Assembly: GCA_019038735.1 (NCBI GenBank)
Contig: JAHOYW010000260.1
Span: forward strand, 1 to 5,667
Direction of reading: 5' to 3'
DNA length: 5,667 bases
Source: Victivallales bacterium
GTDB taxonomy: Bacteria > Verrucomicrobiota > Lentisphaeria > Victivallales > Victivallaceae
The notes under the pieces were generated by a model. That model did no database searches. It saw only the letters and a program-made list of their open reading frames with translations, and was not told the DNA's origin. Every line of letters begins with the position of its first letter. The first letter of the stretch is position 1. The position numbers and the translations under genes were made by a program. This document shows, one piece after another, positions 1 to 5,634 of the stretch.

Positions 1-9
1 GTTTTAGTT

Positions 10-1260
10 TTAGTTATGGTTTTCGTTGTCGTTATCGTTGTTATTATTGTTATTGTTTCCGCCACCCTGACCATTATTACCTGGACCATCACCATTTTGG
101 TCATTATTTACTTCTGATTGCCCATTATTACCGTTACCTTCACCACCATTATCGTCAACAGTGCTGGAGTTATCAGTGTCAGTATTATCGTTAGAGTTGT
201 CTTTATCATTGCCACCACCCTTGCCGTTATTACCTGGACCATCGCCGTTTTGGTCGTTATTTACTTCTGATTGACCGTTATTGCCGTTACCTTCACCACC
301 ATTATCATCAACAGTACCGGAAGTTTCATTGCTGCAGTTGATGTAGTCATTGCTATTGGCGATGTAACTAATATCGGTATAGCTGGTATAACTGCTTTTA
401 GCCGCGGAATATGCAATATTTGGGTAAATGCTGTTAAAGTAGCTACTACCGTTATTGCCATTTGACTGCCAACGTATGCATCCGATAGCTAGATTTGCCT
501 GTTCTCTTTCTTTTTTGCCTGGACCATTATTTTTGTATGTAGATTTCAATTTAATTCCATTAATAAATAAGTCAACTACCTGATTTCCTCCAACTATTTT
601 ATTGCGCATGACCAGATGGGTCCAAGCTGAGTCATCAATATTTTTGATTTCATTACCATTTTCGTCTTCTCTACTGAAAAGAACACTGGTTGTCCCAATA
701 TCAATCTGAAATAATTTTGTCGAGTTGTTATCGCCGTTTGCATCGTCGAAATACAAAGCATATTGGGGGAAACCACTTGCTGAGTTTCTCATGTAGCATT
801 TTCCAAAAATCCCATCCCATTTAGTCAAAGTGTCAAATTTTATTGAAATCATAACGGTAAAATCATTTTCACCAGCAAAATCTAAAAATTTATTATTCGG
901 AAACTCAATATAAGTGCTTTCGCCATCAAGCTGTAAAGCTTTTTTGCTTTTCATCCAGCGACCTTGCCCCCATTCGAAATCACCTTTTATCACGCCACTG
1001 TAATCGGAAGCGTCAAAGCCCTCAGCTGCGTGTCCCTTGGCTGAGTTTGTCAAAGACCCGCCCTCGCCTTCTTGAAAGTTTAAATTAACCACACATGCAG
1101 GATCAGCACTGCATTGTTTATTGACATGCAGCCAGCGGACAAAACGCGCTCGTTTCTGACTTTCAGAAAGACCTGGTAATAGAAGTGCGGCAATAATTGC
1201 GATGATAGTAATGGAAACAAGTAGCTCAAGAACAGTGAAGTAACGGCGGCTATTAGACAT
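10..1260 (-). CDS. Pilin-like secreted protein: type IV prepilin N-terminus, truncated LamG domain, Asn/Gly-rich repeat tail
   Basis: This 416-residue protein has a short basic leader (residues 1-7, ending RRY), then FTVLELL with Glu12 at mature position +5, and a hydrophobic helix to about residue 30. That is the class III signal seen in type IV pilins and pseudopilins. Residues 31-50 are a basic linker, followed by a Cys50/Cys56 pair. Residues 57-264 are LamG/concanavalin-like (NLNFQEGEGG, LDGESTYIEF, DFTVMISIKF, LFINGIKL, AIGCIRW). After Trp264 it departs from its paralogue at 2384-1446: the closing LamG strand is absent and a Tyr/Ser/Asn-rich stretch (265-313) follows. Then come two near-identical 37-residue Asn/Gly/Asp repeats (315-351, 366-402) and a tail with seven Asn in a row. 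A GGAGGT ribosome site 6 bases upstream supports the start. The protein is probably exported and envelope- or surface-associated. Its ligand is unknown, and it may be non-functional as a LamG domain. Confidence 0.92.
   Translation of the reverse strand: MSNSRRYFTVLELLVSITIIAIIAALLLPGLSESQKRARFVRWLHVNKQCSADPACVVNLNFQEGEGGSLTNSAKGHAAEGFDASDYSGVIKGDFEWGQGRWMKSKKALQLDGESTYIEFPNNKFLDFAGENDFTVMISIKFDTLTKWDGIFGKCYMRNSASGFPQYALYFDDANGDNNSTKLFQIDIGTTSVLFSREDENGNEIKNIDDSAWTHLVMRNKIVGGNQVVDLFINGIKLKSTYKNNGPGKKEREQANLAIGCIRWQSNGNNGSSYFNSIYPNIAYSAAKSSYTSYTDISYIANSNDYINCSNETSGTVDDNGGEGNGNNGQSEVNNDQNGDGPGNNGKGGGNDKDNSNDNTDTDNSSTVDDNGGEGNGNNGQSEVNNDQNGDGPGNNGQGGGNNNNNNNDNDNENHN
55..165 (-). repeat. Coding direct repeat, copy 2 (C-terminal)
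   Basis: These 37 codons encode residues 366-402 of the pilin-like protein, beginning STVDDNGGEG and ending GQGGGN. The unit is a near-copy of 208-318, with starts 153 bp apart. By hand count the two differ at 15 of 111 bases but at only 2 of 37 residues (Ser/Gly at the first position, Gln/Lys near the end). Most changes fall at third codon positions. The unit contains DQNGDG, which resembles the first half of a calcium-binding loop. Confidence 0.9.
208..318 (-). repeat. Coding direct repeat, copy 1 (N-terminal)
   Basis: This is the partner of 55-165. It encodes residues 315-351, beginning GTVDDNGGEG and ending GKGGGN. A 14-residue acidic/Asn linker (DKDNSNDNTDTDNS, encoded by 166-207) separates the two units. 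Both units are predicted to be disordered, given the Gly, Asn and Asp richness and the lack of hydrophobic residues apart from one Val near the start and one in the middle. Confidence 0.9.
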
Positions 1261-1266
1261 ATTGGC

Positions 1267-1272
1267 ACCTCC
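1267..1272 (-). promoter_or_regulatory. Ribosome binding site GGAGGT for the 1260-10 gene
   Basis: The minus strand reads GGAGGT followed by 6 bases and ATG at 1260. This is a strong Shine-Dalgarno match and fixes the start so that the 7-residue basic leader lies directly before the FTVLELL helix. Confidence 0.85.
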
Positions 1273-1301
1273 ATGCTTTTAAAAATGTGTCCTATTAGTA
1301 A

Positions 1302-1330
1302 AATGTACAGCACACAAAAACAAAAGTCAA
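1302..1330 (-). promoter_or_regulatory. Candidate sigma70-type promoter for the 1260-10 gene
   Basis: The minus strand has TTGACT (1330-1325), a 17-base spacer, then TACATT (1307-1302), preceded directly by TG. The predicted transcript would start near 1295, leaving a leader of about 35 bases to the ATG. The -35 match is good and the -10 match moderate. It lies in the 185-bp gap after the upstream paralogue, so the gene may have its own transcript. In AT-rich sequence a chance match is possible. Confidence 0.5.
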
Positions 1331-1401
1331 GCAAAACAACTAAAGTTTATTAGTCTAGGCTAGTAGGGCTATGATATTAATACAAAAATTCAGTTTCCAT
1401 A

Positions 1402-1423
1402 AGATATTGATCAAAAAATATCT
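1402..1423. repeat. Small AT-rich inverted repeat in the intergenic gap
   Basis: The arms AGATATT (1402-1408) and AATATCT (1417-1423) are perfectly complementary around an 8-base loop. It lies 23-44 bases after the stop of the 2384-1446 gene. The stem is only 7 bp with one G-C pair, and no U-tract follows in the direction of transcription, so I do not call it an intrinsic terminator. It may be chance in AT-rich DNA or a weak 3' end structure. Confidence 0.3.
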
Positions 1424-1445
1424 GCTGCTGCCAAAGCTCTATTAA

Positions 1446-2384
1446 TTAAAAGTTTGAAGCTCCCATGACGTAATTGGCATTTATTTCGCTATTGCTCAGG
1501 GCACGGTTGTAAACCTGAAATTCATCGACCTTGCCTTTTAGAAAATTACCTGGTTTCCCATTGTTATCGGGAATTTCATCTTTCACCAGCAGCCATCGTA
1601 TACAGCCGATTGCCAGCTTTGCTTTGCATTTATAGGTTTTAAAACCTTTAGTGCTGACATGGTCGGATTGCAGCTGTTTACCATTGAAAAATAAATGAAC
1701 CTCTTCTGTTTCACCAACAAATTTATTACGCAAAACCAGTTGAAACCAGTCTAGATAGTTAGTCTGTCCGCCTGGAGAAAAGGCATTAACATCATCGTAA
1801 ATCACAGACTCATTGCCGATATCCAATTCGAACTGTCCAGCTGCATGTTTAGGGCTGCCTTTTGTGCCTTTGTAGTAAACCGTGTATTGAGCGTAACCAA
1901 CGTTTTCGTTTTTCATGTAGCATTTGCCGAAAATTCCATTCCAGTTATTCAGAATGTCAAATTTCACCCAGATTATAATTGTAAAATTACTTTTGCCGTC
2001 AAAGTCGATATGCTTATCTTTCAGAAATTCAATATAAGTACTTACTCCATCAAACTGTATAGCCCTTTTGCCTTTCCACCAGCGTCCGCTTGTCCATTGA
2101 TAATCACCTTTTATAATTCCGTTATAGTCAGCGGCGTTAAAACCTTCACCTTCATGTCCTTTAGCTGAATTTTCCAGCACACCGCCTGCGCCTTCCTGAA
2201 AATTTAAATTTATTACACATGCGGGATCAGTACTGCATTGCTTATTATAATGCAACCAGCGAACAAAACGTGCGCGGGCTCGGCTTTCATTAAAAGAAGG
2301 CATTAATATAGCTGTAAGAATTGCAATGATAGCAATAGCAAAAAGCAATTCAATAATAGTAAAATGACGCCGATTGTAAATCAT
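1446..2384 (-). CDS. Pilin-like secreted protein: type IV prepilin N-terminus plus complete LamG domain
   Basis: From ATG at 2384 this is a 312-residue protein. An upstream in-frame ATG at 2435 is rejected because GGAGG sits 7 bases before 2384 and the shorter form puts a 7-residue basic leader (MIYNRRH) right before FTIIELL, with Glu12 at mature position +5. The hydrophobic helix runs to about 30, then a basic linker and Cys50/Cys56. A LamG/concanavalin-like domain occupies about 57-309. It ends with GKVDEFQVYNRALSNSEI, the segment that typically closes this fold (a Gly-x-hydrophobic-Asp-Glu strand, then Tyr-Asn-Arg-Ala-Leu-Ser). It is gaplessly co-linear with the downstream paralogue through Trp264, sharing Cys50, Cys56, Cys155 and Cys261; 39 of the first 60 residues are identical by hand count. 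Cys253 is unique to this copy. The likely location is the envelope or surface. Its ligand cannot be read from sequence. Confidence 0.92.
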   Translation of the reverse strand: MIYNRRHFTIIELLFAIAIIAILTAILMPSFNESRARARFVRWLHYNKQCSTDPACVINLNFQEGAGGVLENSAKGHEGEGFNAADYNGIIKGDYQWTSGRWWKGKRAIQFDGVSTYIEFLKDKHIDFDGKSNFTIIIWVKFDILNNWNGIFGKCYMKNENVGYAQYTVYYKGTKGSPKHAAGQFELDIGNESVIYDDVNAFSPGGQTNYLDWFQLVLRNKFVGETEEVHLFFNGKQLQSDHVSTKGFKTYKCKAKLAIGCIRWLLVKDEIPDNNGKPGNFLKGKVDEFQVYNRALSNSEINANYVMGASNF

Positions 2385-2391
2385 AGAGATG

Positions 2392-2396
2392 CCTCC
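2392..2396 (-). promoter_or_regulatory. Ribosome binding site GGAGG deciding the start of the 2384-1446 gene
   Basis: GGAGG on the minus strand lies 7 bases before ATG at 2384. It selects this start over the in-frame ATG at 2435. That earlier ATG overlaps the candidate promoter and would put 17 extra residues before the prepilin leader. The first G of the site falls at the base of the flanking hairpin (2396-2438). Confidence 0.85.
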
Positions 2397-2438
2397 GGTG
2401 TATATTACAAAAGATACTTTCTGTGTAATATACATCCG
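2396..2438 (-). promoter_or_regulatory. Inverted repeat made of two TGTA-N3-TACA palindromes, overlapping the -10 box and ribosome site
   Basis: TGTATATTACA (2399-2409) and TGTAATATACA (2424-2434) are perfect inverted copies of 11 bp separated by 14 bases. Allowing one bulged base, 3 more pairs form outside (2396-2398 with 2436-2438), so the stem would reach the first base of the Shine-Dalgarno site. Each arm is itself a TGTA-N3-TACA palindrome, and their centres are 25 bp apart. The promoter-proximal arm covers the -10 box and the other lies in the predicted leader. It could be a pair of protein operators or an RNA hairpin controlling translation. It is not a terminator, since no U-tract follows. 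Confidence 0.6.
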
Positions 2439-2455
2439 AAAATTAAATAATTCAA
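2427..2455 (-). promoter_or_regulatory. Candidate sigma70-type promoter for the 2384-1446 gene
   Basis: The minus strand has TTGAAT (2455-2450), a 17-base spacer and TATATT (2432-2427), preceded directly by TG. The predicted start is near 2420, about 36 bases before the ATG. The arrangement (TTGA-T, 17 bp, TG then TAYATT) is the same as in front of the other paralogue, which suggests similar control. The -10 box sits inside one arm of the inverted repeat. Confidence 0.5.
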
Positions 2456-2469
2456 TTAATTAGCATGTT

Positions 2470-4902
2470 TTATACAAACATTACAGGACCGGATTTTTCC
2501 GCCAATGCGGCGAAATTAGCTACGCCTGCGAGCTCGATGTTATCCAGTAATTCTGTTTCTTGAATTCCCATCATATCCATTGCCATTTCGCATGCCAGAA
2601 GCTTGACTCCCATTAATCTTGCTTGACCAATTAAAGTCGGTAGGTCGTCGATATTTTTGCTTTTCATTACCTGTTTCATCATAGCGGTACCCATGCCCAT
2701 CATGTGCATCTTGGATAATGCGAGCTTTTTCGCGCCGCGCGGCATCATCATGCCGAACATTTTACTGACGAGGTCTTTTTTGACTTTAGGCGGATTGTCT
2801 TTACGCAGAACGTTCAATCCCCAGAAAGTACAGAAGATGGATACTTCGTGTCCCAAAGTAGCGAAGCCTGTAGCGATGATAAAGGCGGCAAGGGCTTTGT
2901 CCAGATCACTGCTGAACAAGACAATAGTTGTCCGTTTCGGCATGGCCGTCAGTGCTCCGCTGGCGGCGGGAACGACATTTAATCCTTTCTGTATCAGTGC
3001 CTTGACCAGACCGTCAATTTTTTCCAAGGCGATAATAGTATTTCCAGTTGATTCGCACCATGCTGGAATATCATTATAAAAACTTGCATCACTGGCGGTA
3101 ACTTTAAGTTTCTGTCCTTCTTTCATTTCATCAAGTTTATGTTTTACTTGTACGATAGGACCAGGACATTGTAAACCACAGGTGTCAATATTTATTGGAG
3201 CATCAAAATCTTCAGTACTGACAACTGAGCAAGCTTGACTTGCGCATGGAGAATCTTTGATGACCTTTTCTATTGTCTCACGCTTGAAGAGCTGCCAGAG
3301 TAAATATCCGCCACTGAGGTTTTTGACATTATAACCCTGTTCTCGCAGATAGCGTTCCGCCAGATAACCTCTAGCACCGACTTTGCAGAAAACAATAATT
3401 TCTCTGTCTTTCGGCAATTGCTTGAGATTATCGCGAAGAGTACCCAAGGGAATATTGAGCGAATTAGGAATCGTTCCACATATAACTTCGTCAACTTCTC
3501 TGATATCCAACAGAAAATCGTCTTCCTTGAGTTCATCAGGACAAACCGGGACTGTATCGCCTTTGATGATATTTTCAGCAATAAAACCAACATAGTTTAT
3601 CGGGTCTTTAGCCGAACCGAAAGGTGGGGCATAAGCCAGTTCAAGTTCCGCAAGATCGCTAACAGTCATACCTGTAGTGATAGCACTTGCCAGCAGGTCG
3701 ATGCGTTTATCGACACCATCGCGTCCTACTATCTGCGCTCCTAAGAGTTTTCCGTTTTTTTCAAACAGTACTTTCATAAACAATGGTTCGGAGCCGGGAT
3801 AGTATGAAGCGTGTGAAGCAGGAATAAGATATGTTTTCAAGTAATCTTTCTTTGCAGCTTTCAAAGTTCTCTCATTTGCGCCTACGGAAGCGGCATCCAA
3901 ATCGAATATTTTACATATTGAAGTACCGATAGTACCTTTATAAGTGTCTTTGGCACCGAAAATATTGTTAGCGGCGATTCTGCCCTGACGATTGGCAGGA
4001 CCAGCCAGAGGAATCATTGTCGCTGCGTTCAGGATTGGATCAAGCACTTCGATAACATCGCCTGCCGCATAAATATCAGGATTACTGGTGCAAAGATTTT
4101 CATCTACTTTAATACCACCGCGTTCGCCAAGCGCAAGTCCGGCGTCACGAGCTAATCCGCTGTTTGGTCTTACGCCGACACTCATGATAATAAGTTCGGT
4201 CGGGATTTTTGTGCCGTCCTGCAGGGTAACAGTTAATTTTCCTGAATCACGATTAATCTCAGTAACACCGTTGCTGAGTTGGAGTTTTACTCCTTTTTCA
4301 ATAAACTCGTCTTCCAGCAGGTGCGCCATTTCCACATCCATATTCGACATGATATGCGGTAGCATTTCCACAAGGGTAACCTCAACACCGCGTTCAATTA
4401 AATTCTCTGCTACTTCAAGTCCAATAAAACCGCCGCCGATAACAACTGCGGTTTTCACTCCGCCATCGACGCGTTCTTTGATGCGATCCACATCCGGCAT
4501 TGTCCATAAAGTCATTAGGTCAGGATCATCCACGCCGGGGATTGGCGGGATAAGCGGACTTGAACCAGTTGACAACAACAATTTATCATATGATTCGGTG
4601 TAAACTTCACCGCTTTGAATATTTTTTACTTTTATACATTTTTCATCACTATTAATTTCTATAACTTCCTGCATCGTTCTGACGTCGATGCCGGTACGCC
4701 CTTTGAAATTCTCCGGTGTCATTACCAACAGGCTCTCGCGCTGTTTGATTACTTCGCCTATATAATACGGCAAGCCGCAGTTGGCAAATGAAATATTTTG
4801 TCCGCGTTCAAAAACTATAATTTCGGCAGAACTGTCCAAACGGGCTGCTCTGGCTGCTGCACTGGCTCCGCCAGCTACTCCACCTACAACTAATAATTTC
4901 AT
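2470..4902 (-). CDS. CoA-disulfide/persulfide reductase - rhodanese - TusA - DsrE2 fusion flavoprotein
   Basis: This 810-residue cytosolic enzyme has four domains. Residues 1-450 are an FAD/NAD(P)H reductase of the CoA-disulfide reductase family: GGVAGG FAD motif (7-12), SFANCGLPYYIG with redox Cys42, NAD(P)H motif VIGGGFIGLE (154-163), NPDIYAAGD second FAD motif (274-282), and family HASYYPG (364-370) and YAPPFGSAKDP (424-434) segments. Residues 455-545 are a rhodanese with active loop Cys506-KVGA-Arg511. Residues 570-643 are TusA-like with CGLQCPGP (Cys575, Cys579). Residues 655-810 are DsrE2-like with Cys691 (FCTFWGL) and Cys771. Relatives with the first two domains reduce CoA disulfide, CoA persulfide or polysulfide with NAD(P)H. 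The added TusA and DsrE2 domains are sulfur carriers, so an intramolecular sulfane-sulfur relay is inferred. The start overlaps the regulator stop by 4 bp and has AGGAGA 6 bases upstream. All key cysteines are present and nothing looks truncated. The direction of flux (detoxification, respiration or sulfur delivery) cannot be decided. Confidence 0.95.
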   Translation of the reverse strand: MKLLVVGGVAGGASAAARAARLDSSAEIIVFERGQNISFANCGLPYYIGEVIKQRESLLVMTPENFKGRTGIDVRTMQEVIEINSDEKCIKVKNIQSGEVYTESYDKLLLSTGSSPLIPPIPGVDDPDLMTLWTMPDVDRIKERVDGGVKTAVVIGGGFIGLEVAENLIERGVEVTLVEMLPHIMSNMDVEMAHLLEDEFIEKGVKLQLSNGVTEINRDSGKLTVTLQDGTKIPTELIIMSVGVRPNSGLARDAGLALGERGGIKVDENLCTSNPDIYAAGDVIEVLDPILNAATMIPLAGPANRQGRIAANNIFGAKDTYKGTIGTSICKIFDLDAASVGANERTLKAAKKDYLKTYLIPASHASYYPGSEPLFMKVLFEKNGKLLGAQIVGRDGVDKRIDLLASAITTGMTVSDLAELELAYAPPFGSAKDPINYVGFIAENIIKGDTVPVCPDELKEDDFLLDIREVDEVICGTIPNSLNIPLGTLRDNLKQLPKDREIIVFCKVGARGYLAERYLREQGYNVKNLSGGYLLWQLFKRETIEKVIKDSPCASQACSVVSTEDFDAPINIDTCGLQCPGPIVQVKHKLDEMKEGQKLKVTASDASFYNDIPAWCESTGNTIIALEKIDGLVKALIQKGLNVVPAASGALTAMPKRTTIVLFSSDLDKALAAFIIATGFATLGHEVSIFCTFWGLNVLRKDNPPKVKKDLVSKMFGMMMPRGAKKLALSKMHMMGMGTAMMKQVMKSKNIDDLPTLIGQARLMGVKLLACEMAMDMMGIQETELLDNIELAGVANFAALAEKSGPVMFV

Positions 4903-5534
4903 AAAACTTCTCCTGTTTTTAATTTAATTCTTTTAAATCCGTTTATAATTAATTCAAGCGCGTATTCGTACGCGCTTGCTGTATTTGTGTTTAAATCAAA
5001 TCCGGGGAGTATTCCGTTAAATTCACCCCATAAGGCACCGGCTAGTTTTTCAGGAATTACTGTTGCTTTGATTGAAGCGTCTGCTATTCCCTCTTTAATA
5101 AGTTCAATTAATAATTCATTAATATGACGGTTTTCATCCAGAGTTGAGTCCAGAAACTTACTATCTGTACCACATCCACCGCTGTGCTGCTGATAATTTC
5201 GCATTGCGCAATAGTATTCAGGATTTTCCTGTTTAAAAAGCATAAAAGATTTTGCTACTCCTGAAACTTTATCTAATCCAGAAGTTTTTTCAATCAATGA
5301 TTTTTCCATATACTCAATCAATAAACGAAAACTTCTGCCGACGATTCCGATACAGAGTTCATTTTTATTCTTAAAGTAATTATAGAGAGAACCTTTGCTA
5401 AATTCAGCTCTTTTCGCGACGTCATCCATAGTGGAGTGATCGAAACCATATGAAAAAAATACTTCCTCAGCCGCATCAAGAATCAGATTCTCGCGACTGA
5501 CTCGTTCTCTAGCTTTTCGTTCTAATGTACCCAT
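4899..5534 (-). CDS. TetR-family transcriptional regulator, probable autorepressor of the flavoenzyme operon
   Basis: This 211-residue protein has a TetR-type helix-turn-helix at about 15-62: ILDAAEEVFFSYGFDHSTMDDVAKRA, then the recognition helix and the family signature SKGSLYNYFKNKNEL (46-60). The C-terminal two-thirds are helical and variable, as expected for a ligand-binding and dimer domain. Length is typical (about 190-220). Cysteines lie at 61, 109 and 121; the last two flank a Tyr/Gln/Ser/Gly-rich stretch (residues 110-120) and could form a thiol switch, which is inference only. The start is supported by AAGGA 7 bases upstream. The gene ends TGA overlapping the flavoenzyme ATG (ATGA), so the two are co-transcribed and probably translationally coupled. 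A TGACT/AGTCA inverted repeat lies between its promoter and its start. The effector is unknown; a sulfur species is suggested by the partner gene. Confidence 0.93.
   Translation of the reverse strand: MGTLERKARERVSRENLILDAAEEVFFSYGFDHSTMDDVAKRAEFSKGSLYNYFKNKNELCIGIVGRSFRLLIEYMEKSLIEKTSGLDKVSGVAKSFMLFKQENPEYYCAMRNYQQHSGGCGTDSKFLDSTLDENRHINELLIELIKEGIADASIKATVIPEKLAGALWGEFNGILPGFDLNTNTASAYEYALELIINGFKRIKLKTGEVL
4909..4914 (-). promoter_or_regulatory. Ribosome binding site AGGAGA of the flavoenzyme, inside the regulator gene
   Basis: AGGAGA lies 6 bases before ATG at 4902, within the last codons of the regulator gene. With the ATGA stop/start overlap (4902-4899) this points to coupled translation of the two proteins. 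Confidence 0.8.
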
Positions 5535-5541
5535 CTTTTCA

Positions 5542-5546
5542 TCCTT
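5542..5546 (-). promoter_or_regulatory. Ribosome binding site AAGGA of the TetR-family gene
   Basis: AAGGA lies 7 bases before ATG at 5534. Another ATG at 5542 is out of frame and overlaps this site, so it is not a rival start. Confidence 0.7.
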
Positions 5547-5559
5547 AATAATAAACCGT

Positions 5560-5582
5560 AGTCAAAAAATGACTATCAGTCA
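5560..5582. promoter_or_regulatory. Probable TetR operator: three alternating TGACT/AGTCA half-sites
   Basis: Plus-strand AGTCA (5560-5564), TGACT (5570-5574) and AGTCA (5578-5582) alternate in orientation. They make two overlapping perfect inverted repeats, AGTCA-N5-TGACT and TGACT-N3-AGTCA. They begin about 4 bases downstream of the predicted transcription start and precede the regulator's ribosome site, the usual place for an autorepressor site. Operator identity is inferred from position and symmetry. Confidence 0.65.
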
Positions 5583-5592
5583 GTTTTGTATA

Positions 5593-5620
5593 AATATAGG
5601 GCTCAAAACGATATTGTCAA
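5593..5620 (-). promoter_or_regulatory. Sigma70-type promoter of the regulator-flavoenzyme operon
   Basis: The minus strand carries a perfect TTGACA (5620-5615), a 16-base spacer and TATATT (5598-5593). Transcription would start near 5586, right before the inverted-repeat operator. The DNA just upstream of the -35 box (5621-5637) is almost all T on the minus strand, which could act like an UP element. This is the best promoter in the window. Confidence 0.7.
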
Positions 5621-5634
5621 GAGAAAAAAAGAAA

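Noticed and set aside
13..57. Poly-Asn/Asp codon run as a microsatellite prone to slippage
   Set aside because: AAC and AAT codons are mixed with GAC, GAA and CAT, so there is no pure repeat unit to support phase variation by slippage.
261..465. Short open frames on both strands in the Asn/Gly-rich region
   Set aside because: They arise because the repetitive AAY/GGN codons lack stops in other frames. I also checked whether one encoded the lost LamG ending and it does not.
1363..1371. CTAG-G-CTAG short palindrome in the intergenic gap (approximate position)
   Set aside because: The match does not extend beyond 4-bp arms and has no clear relation to a promoter or gene end.
2385..2435. Longer start for the LamG protein at 2435, adding 17 residues
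   Set aside because: The extension overlaps the candidate -10 box and inverted repeat and has no good ribosome site. The start at 2384 has GGAGG at 7 bases and gives the same leader length as the paralogue.
2441..2461. AATTAA/TTAATT inverted repeat after the flavoenzyme stop, as a terminator
   Set aside because: The stem is 6 bp with no G-C pairs, has a 9-base loop containing the candidate -35 box, and is followed by only four T. It is too weak to call.
2657..3079. 140-codon open frame on the plus strand
   Set aside because: It is antisense to the TusA and DsrE2 domains, which are clearly real on the minus strand. It has no recognisable domain.
4088..4603. 171-codon open frame on the plus strand
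   Set aside because: It lies wholly antisense to the FAD/NAD domain of the flavoenzyme, has Ser/Pro-rich content typical of a reverse-strand shadow, and shows no recognisable domain.
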